Positions 1 to 7,031 of a DNA stretch of 9,783 nt are shown piece by piece. A program made the position numbers and the translations under genes. Each line of letters starts with the position of its first letter. Position 1 is the stretch's first letter. Below the pieces are notes generated by a model. The model saw only the letters and a list, made by a program, of their open reading frames with translations, did not search any database and was not told the DNA's origin. The stretch covers positions 1-9,783 of the forward strand of contig WTJB01000208.1 of the NCBI GenBank assembly GCA_011526335.1. Reading direction: 5' to 3'. Source of the DNA: Candidatus Arcticimaribacter sp. Its GTDB lineage: Bacteria > Bacteroidota > Bacteroidia > Flavobacteriales > Flavobacteriaceae.

Positions 1-483
1 CTGATTGAAACCGGAGAAAAAGACCAAGATAATCCCTTGTCATGGGATCAAATCTCTTCTGTAAATTTCACCCCCTGGACAAGCCCAGTAAACTATGATT
101 ATATCGAAGAACGCAGCAAAAAGCGAATGGCTGAAAGTTCTTTTATTCAACTTATAAATGAACAGGCCGCCTGGATAAAAGCCCAACAAAACGATTATGA
201 ATATTCTTTGAATTATGAGAATTTTGTCGATGATATAGAAATGACTGAAGCACAAACCAAAAAGTTCAATGTACTTTCAGACTATCAGTCATCACTAGAA
301 TTTGCACCTTCTTCACTTGATCTTAAGCAAATGGGAGAGGATGAGGAGTTTCAAGAGAAGCGTAAACGTTGGGAAGAAAGTCTAGGAAAGGATCTCTATG
401 TAAACGAAGCCGTTGAAATTCTAGAAGATATGTACCTCCCCAATGCAATTCATCGAAAAAAAGTAGCCCAAGTAAAACAGTAA
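1..483 (+). CDS. prc: Carboxy-terminal processing peptidase (S41 family, Prc/Tsp type), C-terminal part only
   Basis: The frame is open from base 1, so the gene begins upstream of the window; 160 residues remain. The segment starts with a GEKDQDNPLSWDQI stretch, which matches the Prc/Tsp motif that follows the protease core (E. coli Prc has a similar GE-x-x-x-DNALPWD sequence). The end, DLYVNEAVEILEDM, resembles the DPYLDETVNIALDL-type terminus of the same family. This is therefore the helical C-terminal domain; the PDZ domain and the Ser/Lys catalytic dyad lie outside the window and cannot be checked. Prc proteases are envelope enzymes that trim or degrade proteins from their C-termini, and in E. 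coli they control peptidoglycan hydrolases and process PBP3. The sequence is strongly charged, with no membrane segment. TTG at base 37 could be read as a start, but the homology extends upstream of it. The gene ends in TAA directly against the permease. Confidence 0.85.
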   Translation: MIETGEKDQDNPLSWDQISSVNFTPWTSPVNYDYIEERSKKRMAESSFIQLINEQAAWIKAQQNDYEYSLNYENFVDDIEMTEAQTKKFNVLSDYQSSLEFAPSSLDLKQMGEDEEFQEKRKRWEESLGKDLYVNEAVEILEDMYLPNAIHRKKVAQVKQ

Positions 484-1530
484 TTGTTGCAAGTAAAATC
501 TGTTTTTTTATTTCTACGCCAAAATATACTTAGCCTTTTGGCTGTGGGGTACATTGTATTTCTATGTATTCTTGCTCTTTTTGCCGAAAGCTTTGTTACA
601 GACACCTCTGAAAACAGCAATCAAATGCATTTGGCAATACACTCAAAACCTCCGGGTTTTACGGTAGAGGTGCTGCAAGTTTTTGATCAAGACTATAACA
701 TGATTGACGAAATACCGCTGAGCAGAACACGATGGAATGCGCAGGTATTAGAATATCAACCCTATGGAATGCAAGGGGATTATTTTAAGCCCATCCCGTT
801 ACAACTTTACCCTGAGGGAACTACCTTTGATGAGGTAGCTACACACTATATTCTTAAAAAGAAATTTTGGCTAGGCACAGATAAATACGGCCGAGATGTA
901 CTGAGCAGAATCATAATGGGATCGCGTATTTCGTTGTCTATTGGCTTTATTGCTGTATTTATTGCTTTGCTGATTGGGGTTTTTCTAGGGGCTATCGCTG
1001 GTTTTTATGGAGGAATTTTAGACCGTATTATTTATGGGCTGATCAATATTATATGGTCCATTCCTTCTTTGCTTGTAATTATAGGATTGACTTTAGCCTT
1101 GGGGAAAGGATATTGGCAGGTTTTTGTGGCTGTTGGCTTTACGATGTGGGTAGATGTAGCCCGTATGGTTAGGGGTCAGGTTCTTTCCCTGAAAGAAAAA
1201 AGTCACATTCATGCCGCCCGTGTTTTGGGCTTTTCCTCATTGAGAATTTTGATAAAGCACATATTGCCCCGTGTTGTTCCAGCCCTGATTGTCTTGTCTG
1301 CGGCCAATTTTGCCAGTGCTATTTTGATTGAAAGTGGCTTAAGCTTTTTAGGGATTGGTGCGCAACCTCCCACCCCGAGCTGGGGAGGCATGATTAAGGA
1401 CCACTTCCGTTTTATTCTATTGGGAAAGGCTTATTTGGCTCTCATTCCTGGTTTTGCTATTATGAGTTTGGTTTTGGCCTTTATGGTCCTCGGCAATGCC
1501 CTTAGAGACGCTTTGGATGTTAATATGTAG
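484..1530 (+). CDS. ABC transporter permease, DppC/OppC family, with a long extracytoplasmic insertion
   Basis: Inner-membrane permease of the peptide/nickel (DppC/OppC) ABC importer family, 348 residues; about 300 is usual. TM1 spans about residues 15-35. The family motif WLGTDKYGRDVLSR is at 129-142, followed by helices near 150-175, 185-207, 211-227, 265-283 and 315-340. The cytoplasmic coupling loop is at 229-262 and reads HIHAARVLG...HILP; the Glu of the usual EAA signature is replaced by His243. The family signature GLSFLGIGAQPPTPSWG lies at 285-301. The extra length is a roughly 90-residue outside segment between TM1 and the LGTD motif. The start is TTG 484 (or the adjacent TTG 487): an in-frame stop lies immediately upstream, and the first in-frame ATG (residue 48) would remove TM1. 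No partner permease, ATPase or binding protein is present here, so the substrate cannot be named. The 3' end overlaps the convergent rodA by 11 bp. Confidence 0.9.
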   Translation: MLQVKSVFLFLRQNILSLLAVGYIVFLCILALFAESFVTDTSENSNQMHLAIHSKPPGFTVEVLQVFDQDYNMIDEIPLSRTRWNAQVLEYQPYGMQGDYFKPIPLQLYPEGTTFDEVATHYILKKKFWLGTDKYGRDVLSRIIMGSRISLSIGFIAVFIALLIGVFLGAIAGFYGGILDRIIYGLINIIWSIPSLLVIIGLTLALGKGYWQVFVAVGFTMWVDVARMVRGQVLSLKEKSHIHAARVLGFSSLRILIKHILPRVVPALIVLSAANFASAILIESGLSFLGIGAQPPTPSWGGMIKDHFRFILLGKAYLALIPGFAIMSLVLAFMVLGNALRDALDVNM

Positions 1531-2782
1531 TCTCGTTCAATCGATTGGCATCTAGATTGAGATAAATAGCGATCATACAACTAAAGGCCAAAAGACTAGA
1601 TCCTCCTTTGCTGATAAATGGAAGCGGAATTCCAATGGTTGGGACAATCCCGATAGACATACCAATATTGATAAAGAAGTGTAAGAATAAAATACTGGCG
1701 ACACCGTATGCGTAAACCCTTGAAAATTTATTTTTCTGTATTTCTGCTCTGGCTAGGATGCGTAGAATTAAAATACAGAACACCAAGACAAGCGCGGCAC
1801 TTCCAACAAAACCCCATTCTTCGCCTACCGTACTAAAGATATAATCGGTATGCTGCTCTGGGACGAAACCTCCCTTGGTCTGTGTTCCCTGCAAAAATCC
1901 TTTTCCATTCCATCCGCCCGAACCAATAGCAATTTTCGATTGATTTAGGTTGTAACCTATGCCTTGGGTGTCAACTTCCTTTCCTAAAACAATATTAAAA
2001 CGATCTCTATGGCGCTGTTCAAACACCTCATAAAAAATATAATCTACAGAATATACATAGCCACAACTCAAGACAATAGAAAGCAAATAAGGCCAAAAGG
2101 AAGCTTTTTTGTTTAGTTTTTTGGAGAAGAAATAAAGGATAATGATCGCTGTAAAAATACTGATATAAACAAAGGGGAGTGGTGTAATGAGTGTGAGTAT
2201 AAAAAATAAAATCAGTCCGCTAAATACATTAAAATAAATAAAGCTCAACCCCTCTCTGAGTAGCACAAAAAGGAAAGCGACAAAAATAAGCGCAGAGCCA
2301 GCATCGGGCTGAAGCAAAATCAAAACCATGGGTAAACCAATGACAAAAAAGATCTGCAGTTGTGATCGAAAAGTTTTGATATTGATTTGAATTTCGGTCA
2401 ATAGTTTTGCTACGGCCAAGGCCACCGCAATTTTTGCAAACTCTGAGGGTTGTAGGCTAATGCCGCCAAAGCCATACCAAGAACGTGCGCCTGAACGTTC
2501 GGAGCCAAATACAAAAAGTCCTAAAAGCAAGAGAATGGTGAGGGCATACAAAAGACTAGAAAAGCGTTCAAAAAACTTAGGTTGGGTAAATAATAGAACT
2601 GTCCCACTAATAAGGCTTAAAATAAAGAAGAGCATTTGCTTCCCTATGGGTTCACTAATATTAAAAAGGCTCGTTGCTTCTCCTTTAAACGTAGCCGAAT
2701 AAATATTAACCAGCCCAAAGCCTACCAAAAGGAGGTAGATCAAAAGCGTAAGCCAATCCATTCTGTACAGACTTCTATTCAT
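1520..2782 (-). CDS. rodA: Peptidoglycan glycosyltransferase RodA (SEDS family)
   Basis: Polytopic SEDS protein of 420 residues that polymerises lipid II into glycan strands in the inner membrane as partner of PBP2 in the elongasome. About ten hydrophobic helices are visible. Conserved blocks are GARSWYGFGGISLQPSEFAK (residues 98-117), LQPDAGSALI (157-166), NQSKIAIGSGGWNGKGF (280-296), FVPEQHTDYIFSTVGEEWGF (306-325) and PLPFISKGGSS (386-396). Asp271, in the large outer loop before GYNLNQSKIAIGSGG, aligns by position with the catalytic Asp reported for RodA (D262 in E. coli); this assignment is by eye. The adjoining PBP2 and MreBCD genes favour RodA over FtsW. The ATG overlaps the end of mrdA by 8 bp, which suggests translational coupling; Met8 is a possible alternative start. 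As last gene of the run, its 3' end overlaps the convergent permease, with no hairpin terminator seen. Confidence 0.96.
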   Translation of the reverse strand: MNRSLYRMDWLTLLIYLLLVGFGLVNIYSATFKGEATSLFNISEPIGKQMLFFILSLISGTVLLFTQPKFFERFSSLLYALTILLLLGLFVFGSERSGARSWYGFGGISLQPSEFAKIAVALAVAKLLTEIQINIKTFRSQLQIFFVIGLPMVLILLQPDAGSALIFVAFLFVLLREGLSFIYFNVFSGLILFFILTLITPLPFVYISIFTAIIILYFFSKKLNKKASFWPYLLSIVLSCGYVYSVDYIFYEVFEQRHRDRFNIVLGKEVDTQGIGYNLNQSKIAIGSGGWNGKGFLQGTQTKGGFVPEQHTDYIFSTVGEEWGFVGSAALVLVFCILILRILARAEIQKNKFSRVYAYGVASILFLHFFINIGMSIGIVPTIGIPLPFISKGGSSLLAFSCMIAIYLNLDANRLNETTY

Positions 2783-4634
2783 TTATTTTAAAGGGTTTGC
2801 CCGACAAGGGTTTGTTGTACTCTTCGCTTAGGTCCCCTTCAAACATACGTTTTTCGAGCCAAGTGCGCTTGGTTGTATTGGTCAAATATTTTTCGATCAT
2901 CAAACTTGCGATGGGTGCCGCCCAGCGACTTCCCCAATAGCCATTTTCGATAAAAACCGCCAAGGCAATTTTAGGATCTTCTTTAGGCGCAAAAGCAACA
3001 AAGATCGAATGGTCTGTGAGCTGTACACGTTTGCCGTCAATTTTCGTGAAATTTTCGGCCGTCCCCGTTTTTCCGCAAACTTCAATGCCTTTAATTTTTG
3101 CAATACGCGCTGTTCCGCGTTCAACCACTTGATGCATGCCTTCTATGACTATTTCGAAATGTTCAGGATCTATACTGGTTAGTTTTTTGGTATAGGTGGT
3201 TTGCAGGCTGTCGTTTTCTACTTCTTTTACAAAATGTGGAGTGTAGTAAAATCCTCTATTGGCAATGGCTGCTGTAAAGTTGGCCAACTGTATGGGCGTG
3301 GTCAAAATTTCGCCCTGTCCAATGGCATTGGAAATAATCGTAGGGGCTTTCCAGCCACCTTCATTATAGGCTCTGTTGTAATAATTGCCTCCTGGGACCA
3401 ACCCTGGACGTCCAATAGAAAGGTCATAGCCCAGATAATTTCCTAGTCCGAAGCTTTTTAAATGCTCCTTCCAAATATCGACCCCAAGCGCAGGGGTGTC
3501 GTATTTTTCAATGATTCTTCGGTAAGCGTTAGCAAAGTAGGTATTACACGATTGGTATATTCCCCGAAGCATATTGTTTTTCACTCCTCTTCTGCAATGA
3601 CATTCCATAAACGCTCCTCGGGCATAATAATGTCCTTTATTGCATCGTATTTTTTCTTTTGGCGTAATTACCCCTTCTTGAAGGGCAATAAGCGCATTGA
3701 GGGTCTTAAACGGAGATCCTGGGGGGTACTGTGCCAGAAGACCACGATCAAAAAGAGGCTTGGCTAAGGTGTCGTTGGCCAATTTTCTATAATTTTTAGA
3801 GCGTTGCCTCCCCACCAAAATATTGGGGTCGTATGAAGGGGCATTCACCAAAGCAAGTACTTCGCCACTGGCAGGTTCTATCGCTACGATGCCACCACGT
3901 TTATTTTGCATCAATGCTTCTCCATAGGCTTGTAAATCAGCATCTAGGGTTAAATGAATGTTTTTTGAGGGAACCGAAGCCACATCAAAGCTTTTGTCTT
4001 TATAACTGCCAATGATACGGTTGAATCGGTCTTTTTGTAAAAAGCGTTTTCCTTTCACCCCCCGCAATTGTTTTTCATAAGACTTTTCTATTCCTTGTCT
4101 TCCAATAAGCTCTCCCAAACCATAGTAGTCGTCTTTTTTTAGATCGTACCTATTTACTTCACTGACATAGCCCAATACATTGGCAGCGTAGTTAATTCTA
4201 TAATCCCGTAAAGATTTTTTTTGAATAAAAAATCCCTCGAATTTCCACATTTGTTCCTGCAAGCGGGCATAGGTTTCTTTTGAAATTTGATTGACCACAA
4301 CAGAGGGCAAACGTTTGGAGTATCTTCTGGCTTTTTTTAGGTTGGAAATCAATTGATTTTTTTTGATTCCTGTCAATTCGCAAAAACTAAGCGTATCAAA
4401 AGGGAGGACATTCTCAGGAATGATCATGATGTCGTATGCAGGTTGATTGGCCACCAAAAGTTTTCCATTACGGTCATAAATAAACCCCCGTTCAGGATAT
4501 TCTTCTATTTGCAATACTGCATTGTTTTCGGAAAGGGTTTGGTATGAGGTATTGCGAACTTGTAAATCCAAGAGTTTGTATAAAAATAAAACGGTAACCA
4601 GTACTGTAATGCCTCGTAATAGAAATACCCTCAT
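2775..4634 (-). CDS. mrdA: Penicillin-binding protein 2 (elongasome DD-transpeptidase)
   Basis: Class B PBP of 619 residues that cross-links new lateral-wall peptidoglycan; it is the usual partner of RodA. It has a single N-terminal membrane anchor (about residues 5-22) with the rest periplasmic. The dimerisation (pedestal) domain includes the RGFIYDRNGKLLVANQPAYDI block (49-69) and GxxGIEKSYEKQLRG (about 178-192). The transpeptidase domain has all three catalytic motifs: SPFK with nucleophile Ser307 and Lys310, SCN at 362-364, and KTGT at 522-525. SPFK, with Pro at the second position, differs from the common STFK/STVK form. Between the first two motifs is a loop with Cys331, Cys345, His346 and Cys347, close in sequence to Cys363 of the SCN motif; this may be a metal site like the one reported in Acinetobacter PBP2 (inference). 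The start overlaps the mreD stop by ATGA and the end overlaps rodA by 8 bp. The context excludes a division-specific FtsI. Confidence 0.96.
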   Translation of the reverse strand: MRVFLLRGITVLVTVLFLYKLLDLQVRNTSYQTLSENNAVLQIEEYPERGFIYDRNGKLLVANQPAYDIMIIPENVLPFDTLSFCELTGIKKNQLISNLKKARRYSKRLPSVVVNQISKETYARLQEQMWKFEGFFIQKKSLRDYRINYAANVLGYVSEVNRYDLKKDDYYGLGELIGRQGIEKSYEKQLRGVKGKRFLQKDRFNRIIGSYKDKSFDVASVPSKNIHLTLDADLQAYGEALMQNKRGGIVAIEPASGEVLALVNAPSYDPNILVGRQRSKNYRKLANDTLAKPLFDRGLLAQYPPGSPFKTLNALIALQEGVITPKEKIRCNKGHYYARGAFMECHCRRGVKNNMLRGIYQSCNTYFANAYRRIIEKYDTPALGVDIWKEHLKSFGLGNYLGYDLSIGRPGLVPGGNYYNRAYNEGGWKAPTIISNAIGQGEILTTPIQLANFTAAIANRGFYYTPHFVKEVENDSLQTTYTKKLTSIDPEHFEIVIEGMHQVVERGTARIAKIKGIEVCGKTGTAENFTKIDGKRVQLTDHSIFVAFAPKEDPKIALAVFIENGYWGSRWAAPIASLMIEKYLTNTTKRTWLEKRMFEGDLSEEYNKPLSGKPFKINE

Positions 4635-5134
4635 GCCTCTTTACGGATTAAGTTTAGGGTAGTGAGCAAAAGGAGGAAGGTAAACAAACTTCCGATTAGG
4701 GTGTTTCGGAAAATAGCAACAAGATGCGCAAAACTGAAATACTCCACCCAGTAAAACAAGAGTTGGTGCATAAAGATCATAAGCCCCAAATACAACAGAC
4801 GGTTATAGAGACGTGTTCCGTAATACATGGCATAAGGTTGGTCGTCATTTATACCAAAAGAAAAGCGAGCGATCAGAGGTCGGAGGTAAGCAATACTAAC
4901 GGTAGCAAGGGTATGCGATCCGGCTCCTTGACTCAATAAATCTACGCCTATACCCAAACTAAAACTCAATAGAATTAAAGTAAATTGATCTTGGTTAAAG
5001 CGGTACACCAAAACGAAAAGTAAATAAAAAGCAGGGTTGCAGTAACCAAACAGTTCGATGTGATTGAACACCAATACCTGTGCCAATAGCAAAACGATAA
5101 AGCGTCCAATAAGAAGGCGAAGATTCGGAATCAT
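4631..5134 (-). CDS. mreD: Rod shape-determining protein MreD
   Basis: Small polytopic membrane protein of 167 residues, about the usual size for MreD, which links the cytoplasmic MreB filament with MreC and the RodA/PBP2 synthase. About six hydrophobic helices can be placed near residues 8-26, 33-46, 51-67, 73-88, 113-131 and 139-161. The GIGVDLLSQGAGSHTLA block (61-77) is the recognisable MreD-type motif, carrying the Asp65 typical of the family. Overall MreD sequences diverge strongly, so the call rests as much on its place between mreC and mrdA as on the sequence. It shares 4-bp ATGA overlaps with both neighbours, a pattern expected for termination-reinitiation coupling and for keeping membrane partners in fixed ratio. 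Confidence 0.9.
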   Translation of the reverse strand: MIPNLRLLIGRFIVLLLAQVLVFNHIELFGYCNPAFYLLFVLVYRFNQDQFTLILLSFSLGIGVDLLSQGAGSHTLATVSIAYLRPLIARFSFGINDDQPYAMYYGTRLYNRLLYLGLMIFMHQLLFYWVEYFSFAHLVAIFRNTLIGSLFTFLLLLTTLNLIRKEA

Positions 5135-5958
5135 TTACTGTTTTGTTCTAAGGTTAATAGTTCTTCACGGTGGGTGTTTTCAATAACATAAATTTCTTGT
5201 AGGTCGGTCATATTATTAAACAATTCTACCTCAAGGGCATAATATCCCCCATCTTCTGTTTTTTCTTTTTTAATTACTCTCCCAATAGGGAGTTCTTCTG
5301 GAAAATAGGCAGACATACCACCAGTTACAATAGTATCACCAACCTGTACAGGGTTGATCACAGAAATATCGGTCAATTGCATACGGTTGGGATCGTTTCC
5401 GTTCCACCCCAGAGAACCAAACACACCGGAATTTTTAAACTTGGCATTTACCTTAAGGTCAACATGAAGAATAGAAACTACCGAAGCATAGTGTGTAGAA
5501 ACTTGATTGATAATACCAATAATTCCGTTGGCATTGACCACGCCCATATCTGCAGTAAGGCTGTCCATTTTCCCCTTATCAATCAATAAGATATTGCGGA
5601 TATTGTTGTAGCTGTTTTTAATGATTTTTGCTGGCGTCAAACGATATTTAAGGGAAGTACTCAGCGTATCCTTTTTTGGAGAAGAATCTATTTTTTTTGT
5701 CGCTTGATAACGAATAAGTTCCTCTTTTAGTTGTAGGTTCTGTACCATCAATTTTCTGTTGTTTTCTTGTAAAAGAAAATACGAACGGGCAGAATGTACG
5801 GGTGCATTTAAAGTTCCTGAAACCCCGAGTGTAAATTGGTTTAGGACCGTGTTGTGGTAGCTGCTTCTATAACTCGAAAACAGCAGACCTATGGAGAGTA
5901 GAAATAGGTATAAAATAAAATTTTTATTGCGTAATAGGGCCGTTAGAATCCATTGCAT
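5131..5958 (-). CDS. mreC: Rod shape-determining protein MreC
   Basis: Bitopic elongasome scaffold of 275 residues, thought to activate PBP2/RodA from the periplasmic side. The architecture is classical: a short basic N-terminus, one membrane helix (about residues 13-30), a coiled-coil-like stretch around 61-86 (rich in Leu, Glu, Asn and Gln), then a beta-rich C-terminal region from about 105 to 260. Recognisable MreC blocks include DKG (127-129), GVVNANGIIGIINQVS (139-154) with its characteristic G-V-V...G-I-I-G-I pattern, and GDTIVTGGMSAYFPEELPIGRV (207-228), where GDTIVTGG...FP..LPIG is the strongest family signature. The start ATG lies 7 bp after the mreB stop. A competing ATG in the gap is out of frame and leads to a stop after 13 codons. 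The stop overlaps the mreD start by 4 bp. Confidence 0.95.
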   Translation of the reverse strand: MQWILTALLRNKNFILYLFLLSIGLLFSSYRSSYHNTVLNQFTLGVSGTLNAPVHSARSYFLLQENNRKLMVQNLQLKEELIRYQATKKIDSSPKKDTLSTSLKYRLTPAKIIKNSYNNIRNILLIDKGKMDSLTADMGVVNANGIIGIINQVSTHYASVVSILHVDLKVNAKFKNSGVFGSLGWNGNDPNRMQLTDISVINPVQVGDTIVTGGMSAYFPEELPIGRVIKKEKTEDGGYYALEVELFNNMTDLQEIYVIENTHREELLTLEQNSK

Positions 5959-5965
5959 GACTCAT

Positions 5966-6994
5966 TTATTTGAGCAAGATCGTTTTGTATCTCTCGATGT
6001 TTTTTAGCGCAATTCCCGTTCCTCTTACCACAGCTTGAAGGGGATCTTCGGCTATGTACACGGGGAGGTCTGTTTTTAGTGAAATGCGTTTATCTAAACC
6101 TCTAAGCATCGATCCTCCTCCAGCGAGATATATTCCCGTATTGTAAATATCCGCAGCCAACTCTGGCGGTGTCTGTGAAAGGGCTTCCATAATGGCGTCT
6201 TCAATTCTCAAGATAGATTTGTCTAGCGCTCTTGCTACCTCTCTATGCGACACCATAGCTTGCTTGGGTTTTCCTGTGAGAAGGTCTCTCCCTTGAACAG
6301 ACATTTCTTCAGGCGCGTTTTCCAAATCTTCAAGCGCAGCTCCGATATTGATTTTTATCTTCTCAGCCGTTCTTTCTCCGATATACAAGTTGTGTTGTCT
6401 GCGCATGTAATAAACAATGTCATTGGTAAAAACGTCTCCCGCAATTTTTACCGACTTGTCACAGACAATCCCAGACAAGGCAATCACAGCAATTTCTGTC
6501 GTTCCACCTCCAATGTCAACAATCATGTTTCCTTTGGGTTGTTTGATGTCTATACCAATACCGATGGCGGCTGCCATGGGTTCGTGAATGAGGTAAACTT
6601 CCTTTCCGTTGACGCGTTCTGCCGATTCTCTTACCGCACGCATTTCTACCTCTGTAATCCCAGAAGGGATACAAATTACCATCCGTAAAGATGGGGTTAC
6701 CAATTTCTTTTTAAGGGTAGGCACACTTTTGATCAGTTTACTGATCATTTGTTCAGAGGCGTTAAAGTCAGCAATTACACCGTCTTTTAATGGCCGAATC
6801 GTACGAATATTTTCATGGGTTTTCCCCTGCATCATACTGGCCTCTTGCCCTATGGCAATTACTTTATTGGTATTCCGGTCTATGGCAACAATGGAGGGGC
6901 TGTCAACCACTACTTTGTCTCGGTGAATGATCAGCGTATTAGCCGTTCCAAGATCAATAGCAATCTCTTCAGTTAGAAAATCAAAAAATCCCAT
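5966..6994 (-). CDS. mreB: Rod shape-determining protein MreB (actin homologue)
   Basis: Bacterial actin-fold ATPase of 342 residues, the normal length. Membrane-bound filaments of MreB orient the elongasome and set cell width. Nucleotide-binding elements are intact: phosphate-1 loop DLGTANT (14-20), ICIPSGIT (107-114), HEPMAAAIG (137-145), phosphate-2 loop VDIGGGTTEIAVI (159-171) and adenosine motif LAGGGSMLRGL (290-300). The N-terminal MGFFDFL is hydrophobic and could act as the short membrane-tethering sequence seen in other MreBs. The gene heads the mreBCD-mrdA-rodA block. The 37-bp gap to purH contains a perfect TAnnTTTG match, so it may be transcribed both from the upstream operon promoter and from its own. 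No abnormal residues were noticed in the motifs. Confidence 0.98.
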   Translation of the reverse strand: MGFFDFLTEEIAIDLGTANTLIIHRDKVVVDSPSIVAIDRNTNKVIAIGQEASMMQGKTHENIRTIRPLKDGVIADFNASEQMISKLIKSVPTLKKKLVTPSLRMVICIPSGITEVEMRAVRESAERVNGKEVYLIHEPMAAAIGIGIDIKQPKGNMIVDIGGGTTEIAVIALSGIVCDKSVKIAGDVFTNDIVYYMRRQHNLYIGERTAEKIKINIGAALEDLENAPEEMSVQGRDLLTGKPKQAMVSHREVARALDKSILRIEDAIMEALSQTPPELAADIYNTGIYLAGGGSMLRGLDKRISLKTDLPVYIAEDPLQAVVRGTGIALKNIERYKTILLK

Positions 6995-7017
6995 TTAATA
7001 CAACTTTAGCGTATTCT

Positions 7018-7025
7018 CAAATGTA
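7018..7025 (-). promoter_or_regulatory. Candidate Bacteroidota -7 element upstream of mreB
   Basis: On the - strand this octamer reads TACATTTG, a perfect fit to the Bacteroidota primary sigma factor -7 consensus TAnnTTTG. It lies in the 37-bp purH-mreB gap and would place a transcription start roughly 15-20 bp before the mreB ATG. No TTG was found at the expected -33 position, which would fall inside the 3' end of purH, so the promoter is weak or fortuitous. It is the only candidate in the gap. Confidence 0.35.
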
Positions 7026-7031
7026 AGAAAA

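Noticed and set aside
37..483. A complete 148-residue gene starting at TTG 37
   Set aside because: The frame is open to base 1 and the upstream 12 residues contain part of the Prc motif (GEKDQDNP), so this is an internal codon of a longer gene.
484..627. Permease start at the first in-frame ATG (residue 48)
   Set aside because: It would delete the first membrane helix that all DppC-type permeases have; the TTG start is preferred.
1538..1547. Palindrome CAATCGATTG near the permease/rodA junction as a bidirectional terminator
   Set aside because: It has no loop, is only 10 bp, lies inside rodA codons and is not followed by a T-run on either strand.
3462..3767. 101-residue open frame antisense to mrdA
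   Set aside because: It lies opposite the PBP2 transpeptidase motifs, has no known domain, and is best explained as a shadow frame.
6245..6688. 147-residue open frame antisense to mreB
   Set aside because: It overlaps highly conserved mreB codons, shows no recognisable motif, and its composition looks like the complement of a coding sequence.
6609..6926. 105-residue open frame antisense to mreB
   Set aside because: It is opposite conserved MreB sequence with no independent coding evidence; frames of this length arise readily by chance here.
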